Positions 21,904 through 32,085 of a stretch of DNA of 64,000 nucleotides are shown piece after piece (the first letter of the stretch is position 1; every line of letters begins with the position of its first letter). A program made the translations under genes and the position numbers. This DNA is from Lepidostoma basale (Eukaryota; Arthropoda; Insecta; Trichoptera; Lepidostomatidae): the NCBI GenBank assembly GCA_022606425.2, contig JAHDVF020000861.1, forward strand, positions 310,001-374,000, read 5' to 3'. The notes beneath the pieces are model-generated. The model was not told the DNA's origin. It did not search any database and worked only from the letters and a program-made list of their open reading frames with translations.

Positions 21904-22402
21904 AGGGTGTTTTTTTTAGAAGTTTGTTTTTTAAACGGGCAACATTGTTTCTACACACTGTCAATTTGACAGTTGACAGTTTATTTGTAGTCAGTTTCTT
22001 TTGCCATTTCACCATGAATAGACTTACGTCAGAACCGCGCTTGCAAATTGTGCAAATTTATTTTGAAAATCATGGTTCGGTTCGCCAAGCTTATCGTGCA
22101 CTACGTCCATTTTACGGTCGACATAATCGTCTATCCTAGCAAGTTATTCGGAAGATCGTGGATCGTTTTCGCACCATGTACACTCTAGTGGATAATACGC
22201 ATCCACAAAGACGACAATTGTCGAAAATTGGATTTCACGATTGCGCTTCATTCGAGCTAGCCGTGGCGCTCACATCCCCGAAATCATATTAAACATTAAT
22301 GGCATAAAATTATCTAATAAATAAACCAATATTATAGGCATTAAAATTATTTTAATGTGTTTTTTTTTTTAATATGTATAGTATACCTCTAAAAAACACC
22401 CT
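21904..22402 (+). mobile_element. Tc1/mariner-superfamily element, internally deleted
   Basis: The ends are AGGGTGTTTTTTTTAGA (21904) and CTCTAAAAAACACCCT (22387-22402). A frame from 22015 reads MNRLTSEPRLQIVQIYFENH, GSVRQAYRALRPFYGRHNRL and then a stop: the N-terminal helix-turn-helix of a Tc1/mariner-like transposase. The catalytic domain is deleted, with a C-terminal scrap before the right end. A shorter copy is at 43606-43859. Confidence 0.7.
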
Positions 22403-22869
22403 ATATTATGTACTCAATTCTAAGCTTAACAAAGAGCGTAGGCCTTTAAAAGAGTTATTTTTAATTTGATACCTCGTGTGAACAACCGTCATCAGCCTGT
22501 AGCCATCCACTTCTCCATCAGTGATGGTTCACAAGGAACTTGCACGAGAGGTAGTGTCATTCATGGTAAAGCTAGTGCACGACATTGATAAAATAAACCA
22601 ATAGGACGCAAAATGCCGAACACTATTCTAGTGGAACGGAAGGCCTGATGATTACTGTCAACAGACCGGCTTCTCCTGGAGAGTTTTGAGTGGTTTCCTC
22701 TCCACAAGAGCAAATGCTGAGAAATTCCTTATCGATCCATTTTAGTATATCCTTCCAGCTCCCAACACTTTGAGATACAGATAAAATTAATGCAAAAAAA
22801 TTCACTTGATGAAATATAAACCTTGTATGGTATATATAAGCAAGGTAAATAATAATGCAACTCCCATAT

Positions 22870-23170
22870 AAAAAAGCCATCCACTTCTGGACGAAGGTCT
22901 CCTCTGATGTCGTCCCTCCTTCGAAGTAAGGGACGTCCAGGGTTTCGGGTGGCAGACCTAGGACGTCAACAAAAGAGGCTTTTTATCTATCTATAGTATA
23001 TTTTATCTAGCTGCGAACGACATGGCTCGCCCAGCGCCATTTTAGAGTGACACTCTTCCGATAATGTCTAACACTCCTGTTCTGGCTCTAATCGTGGTGT
23101 TTCTCACTCTGTCTGCTCTCCTGATCCTAAAACATTGCTCTTTCTTTAATTTTCAAATGAACGAGATATT
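22870..23170 (-). mobile_element. LINE fragment (family D-like), decayed
   Basis: The minus strand preserves VTLKWRWASHVV-like residues and an R-rich block, and at 22872-22910 the complement of the GACCTTCGTCCAGAAGTGG 3' end, matching the 3' region of the LINE at 58130. 23370-23560 may be another scrap. 23560-24280 has nothing recognised. Confidence 0.4.
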
Positions 23171-24284
23171 TTCTTATCACATTCATTGAACTTTACTACT
23201 CTTATCACTCAAGAAAAACCTTTGCTTTTCTCAGTTGAACAAAATAGTTTTTCCACAGTTCTAAAATCAATCATTTCGCTATTGTTTTGGAAGCATTCCA
23301 CCGATATTTCTCGATCTGCTACTTTCTTCTTTCCCTTATTATTGATCTTGCGATCTGTTTAAATATGACATCAAATTTATTCCTGCGAAGAAGACATCCA
23401 GCATTCTCTCCATCTCTTTGGTGGTGGTCCTGATGGTTGAAGCCCCTCTGGAGTCTAGTTCATTACGATCTTAGGAATCCTTGCTGGATCCATCCTCTGT
23501 TGGCAAAAGACGGAAGATATAGACTCTTTTTTAGAGCCACCTCTGCATTTACGAGTATATAAAGTTTTCTTTATTGGTACGAAGAAAAGGAAGTATTTTA
23601 ATATTAATTCTTGGCTGATTTCTATTCTTGTAAAAAGTTCTCAACATATGTTTGCCCTTTCTCTTCTTTAACGTCAAATTTATCAACGTGTTATTATTAT
23701 AATGTATTTTTAATAATCTGATATAATGAGTATGTAGTATTTTTAGAGAAAAATTAAATGGAATTTAAACGAAATAAATAAATAGTTCTGCTTAACTGTG
23801 GTAATATAATAACATATCATTAAATATTCGCACGATCTGCCGTAACGAAAATACATTTTAACCTTTATTTAAAATAAATAATTTGCTAACTCTTTGCGTG
23901 GACTAGTCGCTAGTTCGTAAAAATATTCGGTATTTGGCATCTAAGAGAACCGCCCACAGATTTGCTGCTTTAATGAGCGCCTGTTGTGTGAATACTTAGC
24001 AAAAAATGTAAATACCAGTTGGAATGGGGCTAAAAATACTGGCTCCAGCTTTATTTAAGGCGGGGTGGTTATACTTAATTCCGAAACCGAGAAAAGCCAT
24101 TACAAGTAAGTTTATGTTTTTTTGTGGGGGAACTACTTTGAATGGTTCATTTAAGAGTTTTCTTCAATTGTAAAGAACTGTGTATCTTACGATGTTGTAT
24201 TTTATTTACTTTCCAATGTATAATGTATTATACATAAAATCATACTAAAATAAAATCATAAAATCATATCATGTAATACATCTC

Positions 24285-24413
24285 TAATGCGTTCCTGCTA
24301 CTTTGTTGTATTTTTATAATATTTAACCTGTACTTGATAGATGCCTTAAACATTTTCCTGTTTGTAATGTATTTTGAGTTAATAAACTGATTTGATTTGA
24401 TTTGATTTAAAAG
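24285..24413 (+). mobile_element. LINE family J 3' end with (TTTGA)n tail
   Basis: Untranslated end with TAATGCGTTCCTGCTA, TTGTAATGTATTTTGAGTTA and ATAAACTGATTTGATTTGAT. The same tail ends the minus-strand copy at 26713-27185. Confidence 0.6.
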
Positions 24414-24477
24414 TACAACATTTTGAATGTAGACAAATACTGGATTTCACCCATTGCGGATAAATTATTATAAGAAG

Positions 24478-24642
24478 GAATTATAAGAAGGGCGGAATGG
24501 GGAATGTTGTTAAACGTAAAGCGATCGCTTAACCCAACCAATGACAGGTCATAAGTCCTGTAAGCGCCTCGACCACCATATTCTGTTCCCAGAAAACAAT
24601 TTACATCTTCATCTCTATTGAGATACAATTAATCCTTATACA
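24478..24642 (+). repeat. Dispersed repeat H, copy 3
   Basis: The most complete copy, from TTATAAGAAGGGCGGAATGG to GTCTCTATTGAGATACAATT. The minus strand is open and reads NRDEDVNCFLGTEYGGRGAY, a frame partly kept in the copy at 54216, but the other copies are broken. Confidence 0.65.
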
Positions 24643-24829
24643 TAAAAGTATTTAAAACTTTATAACCTCTTCTGATTCTCTATTTCTGTCCCACTCCCAT
24701 AATGAAGAATCCTTCTCCACCCAACTCTATCGTATGCCACACCAAGTGAGGCTCGTCGCCGAAACGAGTTTTTTTAATAATTGTAAATAATGAAAACAAA
24801 ATAATAATAAATACCTTTATAATACGTAT

Positions 24830-24945
24830 TAAGTTTAATTCCACATTTAATGGAATATAATTCCACTTGATTACACTAAGAGATGGCAGCGAGCCACCGA
24901 AACCGGTCGAAGCCTCAAGTGGGATTAAACTAATTATATATTATA
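24830..24945 (+). repeat. Foldback repeat, family 5
   Basis: Outer stem CCACTTGA (24863-24870) with TCAAGTGG (24915-24922). Inside are GATGGCAGCGAGCCACC, GAAA, CCGG and TC. The GAAA-CCGG-UC half of a hammerhead core is present, but the 5' half (TAAGAGA) does not fit CTGANGA. Confidence 0.5.
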
Positions 24946-25054
24946 AAAGATTTTTTATTGTTTATGGTTTCTTGAACAATAATGTAAAATTCCATATTAA
25001 ATACTTAATACGAACAACGAAACATTTTATTTTGAAATTTTATTATAATTTATG

Positions 25055-25243
25055 TGAATGAAGCAGTGTAAGTGGAAAGAGAAGCCGTGGAAGACCAAGG
25101 AAAGCATGGCATGATCAAATTAATCAAATACTGAAAGGCGGCCACATTCGAAGTTGGAAAAATCGACGAGCGTGCATGGTATGGCGGTCCATCCTATCTG
25201 CCTATCCCTCCTTGGAAACGGTGTGATGGTTATTTAGTTAGTT
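25055..25243 (+). mobile_element. RTE-type LINE 3' end, (TTAG)n
   Basis: The plus strand reads RGRPRKAWHDQINQILKGGH, IRSWKNRRACM and then jumps to WRSILSAYPSLETV; a short deletion removes the VEEAREVCQ segment. The tail is TTATTTAGTTAGTTAG. Confidence 0.7.
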
Positions 25244-25245
25244 AG

Positions 25246-25285
25246 TGAATGACATGTTTCGCCTGTCTAAGGCATTATCATTTAT
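25246..25285 (-). ncRNA. Hammerhead-like motif, family 6 (core altered)
   Basis: Minus strand: ATGATAA, extra U, stem II GCCT/AGGC with loop UAGAC, GAAA, stem III CATG and UC. The 5' core differs from CTGANGA at positions 3 and 8. Relatives: 28990-29055, 38718-38760, 47585-47925, 48545-48745, 55380-55430. Confidence 0.4.
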
Positions 25286-25429
25286 TATAATACCTATATA
25301 AATACCCATTCGTATTTATTAGATTTTTTTCATTTGTATTTATTATATGTTTTATTCACTTTATTACGTAAATATTTTAATGTCGTATCGGAAAACAGCT
25401 TTAATATCATCCTATAGGGTTCTTTTCTA

Positions 25430-25760
25430 GGTGGCTCTAAGTCTGTCTCGCTTTCTCTTCTCGTCTACAAGATACTAACTAATCCAGTGCGCCCTGAATG
25501 ATACAGGCTGGGTTCCGTCTTAGAGTATGACCGATACATATCCATTTGCGTCTATCGATTTGTCCTTTGATTGGCCTTTCGCTCGCCATGGCCCAAAGAA
25601 CGGCGCTGAAAACTGTCTGGGGCCAAAAGATTTTGAATATTGAGCGGAAACACCTATTTATAAACACCTACAATTTTCAAATACGTCCGTATTAGATTTC
25701 CAAGTCTTGCATCCGTACAGCAACACGGTTTTAACGCTGGTTCTAAATATAATATGTGGA
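25430..25760 (-). mobile_element. LINE fragment (family K)
   Basis: Minus strand: LLYGCKTW, then FINRCFRSIFKIFWPQTV, IDRRKWICIGHTLRRNPACI and IQGALD, the INRCLR...RKWxWIGHTLRR block typical of a LINE C-terminal region. 25760-25825 is unassigned. Confidence 0.7.
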
Positions 25761-25862
25761 GCTTAAGCTTTCTCGAAATAACACTGGAAACCCATACATT
25801 ATTTGGTCTAAATTTATATTTTTTATGAATTAAAACACTGTTTTTTCCACTTTTGAGTATAT

Positions 25863-25911
25863 TTTTCTCGACATGTTTCGAAGGCTTGCTACATCTTCAT
25901 CATCGGGAGAA
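25863..25911 (-). ncRNA. Hammerhead-like motif, family 4
   Basis: Minus strand: stem I TTCTC/GAGAA, core CCGATGA (one change from CTGATGA), extra U, stem II GAAG/CTTC, GAAA, stem III CATG and UC. Stem I pairing differs from every other family yet is complementary. Confidence 0.5.
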
Positions 25912-25961
25912 TGATATAAACATAAAAAATAAACTCATAAGTGGAAAAAACAGTGCTTTAA

Positions 25962-26200
25962 CCGTTTGAGTGCCAAACCTATTTCGCCAAAATATTCTAA
26001 AATATCAAAAGAAATATCTATTTTTATAGATAATTTATATTTACAAGAAAACAATGTGCCATTTCTGTAAAAATACACCAATTTTCATATTTCTTTCAAC
26101 ATTCTCTTCACTAGGTTTCACACCATGATAATAAAAATACAGAAATTGAATACTATTAATCTACCTACAAGCGCGACGGCGCTCCTCGGCACTCTAACGG
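25962..26200. mobile_element. piggyBac-like MITE with TTAA duplication
   Basis: TIRs CCGTTTGAGTGCC (25962-25974) and GGCACTCTAACGG (26188-26200), one mismatch, are bounded by TTAA on both sides (25958-25961 and 26201-26204), the fixed target of piggyBac. The 239-bp interior has no frame. Removing it restores the family 4 repeat seamlessly. Confidence 0.8.
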
Positions 26201-26289
26201 TTAATTCATAAAAAAATGTCATTATGGAATTCCACAGTGTTAACGCCTTCAGTTTATCTAAAATCTAAATTTATAATTGTTTTTTTTAA

Positions 26290-26375
26290 TGACAATACAA
26301 ACCATCACGCCGTTACCCCGCAGGGGTAGACAGAAAGAATGGACCGCCACACTACTCTAACCTTTTAAATGAAAA
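26290..26375 (-). mobile_element. RTE 3' terminal scrap
   Basis: Only the terminal block AACCATCACGCCGTTACCCC to GGACCGCCACACTACTCTAA remains, about 85 bp. Confidence 0.6.
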
Positions 26376-26439
26376 TTATTTAAGTGTCTAGATAACCTGT
26401 TGCTTTTTTTTCATGTGCATTATAATACTCTCACAATAA

Positions 26440-26672
26440 CAGGAAGACTATCTGTAATATGCAGAAGGCAAATATTGAGTTTCTTTGATCCCATTCCCAG
26501 ACGAGAGCTAGGTAACCTTGAAAAAAGTATTGTCACAGGAAGTGCTTCAGGTAAAAGGAGTAGAAGCAAATCTCCTGCGCGGAGGTGTAACCAGATTAAA
26601 GAGATGACTAGGAGAGAACTCGACCCGACGCTGCGGGCTGCGGAGAACATAGAGGATTGAAGACGTTTTGTT
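26440..26672 (+). mobile_element. LINE fragment, RT C-terminal region
   Basis: Plus strand: RRQILSFFDPIPRRELGNLE, KSIVTGSASGKRSRSKSPAR and TRRELDPTLRAAENIED resemble the FFGHIxRR...GKRxRGRxPxRWxDQIK...LRAAEDR ending of insect LINEs. The preceding copy is truncated. Confidence 0.65.
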
Positions 26673-26712
26673 TTAGAAACGGGCAGCTCCATAGATCACG
26701 ACCCTTAGTAAT

Positions 26713-27185
26713 TAAATCAAATCAAATCAAACCAGTTTATTAACTCAAAAGAAATTACAAACAGCATAATGTTTAAGTCATCTATTGAATACAGGTATTC
26801 ACTAAAACATTATAAAAATACAACATAATACCAGGAACACATTAGAGATGGTTTGGATGGTTTAGGAAGACATGATACTTTCTAAAGTCAAGAGTATTTG
26901 TCCCCTGAACGTACCTTCACTAAAATAAGAGACGTCGATCTCCGAGGAGACCGCGTTCAGCAGACTAATTGCTCTTACCACCGGTGTCACCAGAGGCAGA
27001 TTGGTTCTGGTGGCCGGTAGGTAAAACAATCTGTGCTATCGCTGTCGGAGATATCTATCAGGGACAAAAAGACCAACACCATCTAGCGCGGCCGAGTTCT
27101 CGAAATATCCCCTGATTAATTTAAACAAATGGGTAATGAGATGCCCATCTCTTCGAAGCCAATGTAATAAGGAAACGATGAAAAA
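26713..27185 (-). mobile_element. LINE family J 3' end
   Basis: Minus strand: NSAALDGVGLFVPDRYLRQR, FYLPATRTNLPLVTPVVRAI, SLLNAVSSEIDVSYFSEGTF and a (TTTGA)n tail at 26715-26740, the C-terminus and 3' end of a LINE. It ends about 65 bp from the exon 1 donor of the yellow-family gene. Relative: 41640-42130. Confidence 0.75.
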
Positions 27186-27250
27186 AGAAGAAGAAGAATA
27201 ATACTGTAAGTTAAATAAATAATAAATTATTAAATTTAACGTGAACTTAC

Positions 27251-27527
27251 TTGTCAAAGACACATAGGCCAGCGATGCTGGCACACCCTTCTTCCATCTT
27301 GGAATGGTGACGAACAGCCTGTCTTCAAACACCTCCAATCCAACAGGGATATTATTCTCAGGGATGAAATCTCCGTTCTTGATTGCCTCTTCTCTCGCTC
27401 CCTGGTAGGAGTAAGCGAAGTCCAACTGCTTCCACTCGAACGCCACCTGAAGATTGTCCATTGCTATTGCGGGGGTCAGAAGGTAGATGACTGCCACGAG
27501 GAAGGCGCCATTTTGAAGTGACGCCAT
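27251..27527 (-). CDS. yellow-like: Yellow/MRJP-family protein, coding exon 1
   Basis: This is the first coding exon of a yellow-family gene and gives residues 1-92 plus one base of codon 93. The ATG at 27527 opens a hydrophobic signal peptide (about residues 1-22, ending TPAIA), so the product enters the secretory pathway. The exon then gives the family N-terminus: FEWKQLDFAY, FIPENNIPVGLEV and the well-conserved LFVTIPRWKKGVPASLAYV. A consensus donor (GTAAGT, first intron base 27250) follows, leaving phase 1, which matches the acceptor at 10577. A TTTTCAG acceptor at 27545 lies 17 nt before the ATG, so at least one non-coding leader exon should lie further upstream (above 27545); I did not find it. 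Known members act in cuticle pigmentation, development or other secreted roles. The subfamily (y, b, c, d, e, f, h) cannot be settled here; the texture resembles yellow-c or yellow itself. I am sure of the family, not of the paralogue. Confidence 0.9.
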
Positions 27528-27545
27528 TTTGTGTGCGTCCTAACC
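27528..27545 (-). promoter_or_regulatory. Splice acceptor and short 5' UTR before the yellow-family ATG
   Basis: Read on the minus strand, a T-rich tract ends in TTTTCAG at 27545. It is followed by 17 nt of leader (GTTAGGACGCACACAAA) and the ATG. This implies the transcript starts in an untranslated exon upstream, so the promoter is not next to this ATG. Inference from sequence only. Confidence 0.55.
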
Positions 27546-27604
27546 TGAAAATATAACAATTACAAATTTAAATCTACGGGTATTTAATATTATTTAAATT
27601 TATA

Positions 27605-28000
27605 AAATAAACACACCTTGCACATCCCAAACTTTGTCACTCGTCAATTTTCTTACTCTTTCTATTAAATTTCAGCCGAAGACTTTACCAACGACACTCA
27701 AAAGACTAATAGCTCTGTGGTTTCCACATTCCATACGCGATCCTTTCCCTTTGTACAGAGGCATAATTACTGCTCTCCTCCAGTCTAGCGGCGTATATCC
27801 CTCCAAGCACTGGTTAAATAACTTACATAACCATGCAGAGACCACTTCGCCACCGCTTTTAATAAAATCTATGGCAATACAATCAATCCCAAAAGCTTTT
27901 CCACTTTTCATTGCTTTCACGGATCTTTCCATCTCATTCGTACTTATTTCCTCAATATTATCATTTATAGGTCCCGCACTCGCACCAGTTGTTATACTAT
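27605..28000 (-). mobile_element. RTE reverse transcriptase fragment (inverted 5' part of an RTE insertion)
   Basis: Minus strand: EMERSVKAMKSGKAFGIDCI, IKSGGEVVSAWLCKLFNQCL, DWRRAVIMPLYKGKGSRMEC, NHRAISLLSVVGKVFG, a stop, then ERVRKLTSDKVWDVQG. These are the fingers/palm-entry blocks of an RTE-type reverse transcriptase. It adjoins, in opposite orientation, the RTE 3' end at 28001-28183. Confidence 0.8.
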
Positions 28001-28183
28001 CAAATATTGAATGTCGGCCATGTGAGGAGTCAGAGAAATCGACGCGCGTGCATGACACGATGTATGAATATTGAGGAAGCGAGAGAAATATGTCAGGAAA
28101 GAAAAATGTGGCAGTCCATTCTTTCTGCCTACCCCTTCGGGGAGATGGCGTGATGGTTAGTTAGTTAGTTAGTTAAATAAACA
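28001..28183 (+). mobile_element. RTE-type LINE 3' end, (TTAG)n
   Basis: Plus strand: QILNVGHVRSQRNRRACMTR-type residues, then IEEAREICQERKMWQSILSA, a stop and GATGGTTAGTTAGTTAGTTA. Together with 27605-28000 it looks like one insertion with an inverted 5' portion. 28184-28985 has no recognisable feature. Confidence 0.8.
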
Positions 28184-28989
28184 CTATTTTGTCATGAACC
28201 CAATAAATGATTTTCATTACACATTACAAAAATGATAGTTCTGATGAAATCATTGTACGAGTATACGAGTAGTTCTGAAAACAATGTTTAATGAAAACTC
28301 TGTCTTAGAATGGCATTACTAATTCTCATTAATTTGGGTTTCTTTTTTAATGTTTCAATCCTAGGCATTGATTCGCAGCAAGTCTCAACATCTTTGCTGG
28401 TTCTTGGGATGCTTCTTAGGCCATTAATGTGGTAGTTTTCTGTTGCTTTCCACGCATAATTTAGGTACTTAATAATAAATACTTTATCTAGGTAAGTACA
28501 ATATGATTATTTAGTCATTGCTTATATAAATACTAAAATAGAATGCGCGTATCTCTTTCGCCTTTAGCGCAAAAGATACGTGCATAAGTTTAGAAGTTAA
28601 TCAAAAGTCGTGTATGCGGAGCTTTTAATCCCGCAATTATTTAGCGCAAGAGAGCTCTGTAAGTAATTCATGAATATTATAAGCGTACATTAATACGTAT
28701 TTACATACAGAGTTAAATATTGTCAAGTAATCTCGTTTAACTAAACACAAGGTACTTTATCTGTTCGTATGTATGAAGAAAATCCAATAAATTTCCCCCC
28801 CAAAGAGTAATGTGAGATAATGGAAGTAGAAACGATATTTTGAACTAAACTTTTTTTATATATAAGTATGGTTTGTTTAACCCTTTTTATCTTTAGATTA
28901 AGCTGTTTAAATTAAGTATTATTTCAATTTTACCAAAAAATTTAACAAAGTGCATTTTTTCTGTAAAATCACCGTCTGTCTTAATTAAT

Positions 28990-29055
28990 ATGAATGAAAA
29001 CGTCCGGTTTGAATAAGAATGACATGTTTCACTATGCAAGGGCATTTAAAAACAT
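28990..29055 (-). repeat. Family 6 repeat arm
   Basis: AATGAAAACGTCCGGTTTGA then GAATGACATGTTTCACTATG and GCAAGGGCATT: the left-arm sequence of family 6 with a mutated motif. 29056-29370 has no recognised feature. Confidence 0.45.
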
Positions 29056-29370
29056 TTGATTTGCTCTTTTTTAGAATTATTTCAGACTAACGTCGAATAA
29101 GCATATTTTAAATAGGACATTCTCTTAACGACCGAAGACAGATCTTTTCAGTAAATTAATATATTTTTTAATAATATTAGATTTGCAATTGAAAAATGTA
29201 TCAGAAAATACAAAAGTAGGTTGTATTTTTTTAAATACCTATTTTGGCTAGAAACTTTTAAAACGTTGTAATGCGTAATTTTGCGCAGGCTTCGAAACTA
29301 CCATATGATCTTTTGCGTATATGTTTTTTTTAAAACGTACAAAAACAGTTTTATTTAAAATCTGATTTTT

Positions 29371-29512
29371 TCTGTGTTATTAATTCATATTTTTGTGTAG
29401 TTTAAGACAGTTCATGGTAATCATTTTCAGGGTCAAAATCTCTACTCCATTCAATATAACCATTTTAGTTTTCACATTTCTCTTATTAAATTATATACAT
29501 ATTTTCTATTCC
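29371..29512 (+). repeat. Direct repeat flanking an RTE copy, left
   Basis: About 140 bp, including TAGTTTAAGACAGTTCATGG and CAAAATCTCTACTCCATTCA, is repeated in the same orientation at 30205-30352 with scattered substitutions. The two copies exactly bracket the RTE copy. Confidence 0.75.
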
Positions 29513-29524
29513 AATAAATTTATA

Positions 29525-30204
29525 TACTAACTACCTAACCATCACGCCGTCTCCCCGAAAGGGTAGGCAGAAAGAATGAACTGACACAATTTTCTTTCCT
29601 GGCATATTTCTCTGGCTTCCTCAACATTCATACATCGTGTCATGCACGCGCATCGATTTCTCTGACTCCTCAAGTGGCCGACATTCAATATTTGATTTAT
29701 TTGATCGTGCCACGCTTTCCTCGGTCTTCCTCTATTTCTGGTTCCATTTATATCGTAAACATATACTTTTTTACCATTCTTTCTTCATTCATTATTTCCA
29801 TGTGTCCAAACCATCTTAATGATCCTCTCATTATTTTGTTCGTAACACTATCATTCGCTCCGCATTCACTTCTAATATTGTCATTCGTCACTCTATGATA
29901 CACATTCGTCTACGAGATCTCATTTATACCGCATTTATTCAACTTTCATCCTTCTTTTGCCAGTTCCATGATTCGCTTCCATACATAAGGGTCGGTAGAA
30001 GAACACCATTGTGCACTGCCATTCTAGCTTTTTTGGATAGGTTTTTGTTTGCGATGACAACTTTAAGTGTACCATTCACTTTGTTGCCTGCCCCAACCCT
30101 TCTTTCAATATCCCTCTCCACTCGCCCATCTCTTGTAAACATACTACCTAAATACACGAACTCAACTACTTGCTCCAAATTTTCACCATTTTCCCATTTT
30201 TTTT
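29525..30204 (-). mobile_element. RTE-type LINE 3' fragment, 680 bp
   Basis: Minus strand: EQVVEFVYLGSMFTRDGRVE, RDIERRVGAGNKVNGTLKVV, KARMAVHNGVLLPTLMYGSE and SWNWQKKDES, then the ACMTRCMNVEEAR terminus and (AACT)-type tail. It carries more of the region after the RT than the other RTE copies here. Confidence 0.8.
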
Positions 30205-30352
30205 CTTCTGTATTAACAATTCATATTTTTGTATAGTTTAAGACAGTTCATGGTAATCATTTTTAGAGTCAAAATCTCTACTCCATTTAATATAACCATT
30301 TTACTTTTCACAATTCTCTTATTAAATTATATGTACCTACATATTTTCTTTT
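30205..30352 (+). repeat. Direct repeat flanking an RTE copy, right
   Basis: Second copy of 29371-29512, with a few substitutions and a small insertion (TGTACCTACATATTTTCTTT near its end). Confidence 0.75.
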
Positions 30353-30367
30353 GCTAAAATTTTTTTC

Positions 30368-30369
<2 letters not shown>

Positions 30370-30416
<47 letters not shown>
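30370..30416 (+). repeat. (ATCT)n microsatellite
   Basis: About 11 uninterrupted ATCT units directly abut the start of the Helitron-like mosaic. Confidence 0.95.
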
Positions 30417-31603
30417 ATAAATAAAAGGCGATCTTCCGGGTGTGTGTCGACTATTTCTGAGGTTATTCCTGAGCTGATCCTTCTGTATCTTGGGGAATGG
30501 ACTAATTGGAATTTAGCGGTCGTCATAGGCATATTTTCGTTATTAATCGAGCTCTAATTAACTTTATAAATTAATCAATTAATTGAAAATTTTCGTAGTG
30601 CAAACGAATATAGACCTTAATGTTCGTATCACCTGAGTATCAATCTTTTGAGTCTATATTCGTTTGACACGGTCTGGAGAGAATTCAGTCTCCATGTAAT
30701 TTTGTGTAGTGGCAACAATGTGTTTTGCTTTCTGACAGTCCAATATATTGCGTTTTACTTTGGGATGTATAATACTTAATACGTTTTGCTTATTACGTAC
30801 TAAAATAATTGGTTGTTTAATTGGTACAGTATATTTTATTGGCCATATTTTAATGTACACTAATGCAGACAGGTAATTATACTTCTTAATTTTGGCGAGT
30901 ATAATTTTTACGCGTCAATTTGAGGTTATGAACGAAATTTTATTTTTTCGTGTGGCTGAAACTTATTCGTTTCTCTTACGTTCGACGGTGATTACTTAAT
31001 GATATTCGTTTTCTAGAGTTCTAGCCGTTCGATTGGTCACGTGGTCTCTGAACTGTCACAATCTCTTTGTACGTCGTAATATTTTGTAGGTATGAAGTTT
31101 CGGTACTTTTAGGTTATGAAGTTTTTGGGATTAAAAATATTCAATGATAATTAAATTGTTCAGGTTATTTCAAAGGATGATAGCGAAAATATAAAATATT
31201 GGACGTCGAAGCTCTACAAGAATATGAAGAAACTTGCTTCCGTAAGTATAATATAATATTTATATTTCTAATTCATAAATATATTTTCAGTTTATTCTAT
31301 TTTGCTGTTTTCTTTATACGCATACTTTGGTCAGGGAAATTGTTACATTACCACAGCAACGGTAAGAAAGTTCTAATGATATACAATATGAATTACAATA
31401 TGAATGAATGAATGACACAATTCTTATGACTTTTTCCGTTTATTTCTAGGAAAATAAAGTAACGGATCAGAGATGGGACGAAAATTACCGATGCAGCGTG
31501 CAAAATAACTTCGTTAAAATGGAATTAGATCAATCAAACAACGGATGATCAGTGAATTAGATGTACCCTGGAGTGGCGAATGAAAACCGGCTCATTTTTA
31601 CAT

Positions 31604-32085
31604 TACACATAAGCTACTTTTAGTAGTTTTCATTCATATATGAAAATTCCATTATTAATTTCAGGTAAAGTTTTTAAATTTACAGTTTATAGACAATAAT
31701 TAAGCACATTCCCAAACGTGCCACCTATATATCTGAATTTTGTGTTGCTCGGGCTGCCTGAAATATGCTTCCTGCACGCCTCAGATGCATTGACAAGCCG
31801 ACAGACTTTAATTCTCACCTAAAAACCCACCTTTTCAAATTATCGCATAAAATGGTAACAACGGTTGTCTGTATATCAATAAACAATATTATATCACATT
31901 TGCACAAAACATTCATATGTTTAGAGAAACAAAATTCTTGATTTTGTTGTCCATGAAATTCACATCAGAGACAATAAAGTAAGTTTCTACGATCGTGATT
32001 TCGCTGTTGTTACATGCACCTTTCATGACTAAAAACATTGTCAAAGCGCCCTTGAGGTGAGCTATTCACGAAAACGGCGATTATC
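31604..32085 (+). repeat. 480-bp direct repeat, copy 1
   Basis: Nearly identical to 34005-34527: both include TTACATTACACATAAGCTAC, ATGCTTCCTGCACGCCTCAG and CTACGATCGTGATTTCGCTG. It encodes a short LINE-like C-terminus (MLPARLRC, TDFNSHLKTHLFKL). Copy 2 has a 20-odd-base insertion. Confidence 0.85.

Larger units (their letters stand above)
25826..26240. repeat. Family 4 hammerhead-bearing repeat, split by a piggyBac-like MITE
   Basis: AAAACACTGTTTTTTCCACT (25832) is inverted at about 25937-25956 as AAGTGGAAAAAACAGTG. The ribozyme-like motif lies between. The element then continues after the MITE with ATTCATAAAAAAATGTCATT and GGAATTCCACAGTGTTAACG. A second copy is at 43025-43240. Confidence 0.6.
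10577..27250 (-). other. Large intron of the yellow-family gene, filled with mobile elements
   Basis: GT (27250-27249) and AG (10578-10577) define a 16,674-bp intron in phase 1. It holds LINE, RTE, SINE, Tc1/mariner and piggyBac-like fragments plus several foldback repeats, each listed separately. I see no further coding exon within it: none of the remaining open frames matches the protein family, and the domain is contiguous across the joint. Confidence 0.85.

Noticed and set aside
24407..24628. Conserved small gene on the minus strand (NRDEDVN...)
   Set aside because: It is part of dispersed repeat H; three of five copies are frame-broken, so no evidence of a gene.
27634..28074. 146-codon plus-strand frame
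   Set aside because: Antisense to the RTE reverse transcriptase blocks on the minus strand.
30351..30557. Frame with SIYLSIYLSIYL repeats
   Set aside because: Translation of the (ATCT)n microsatellite.
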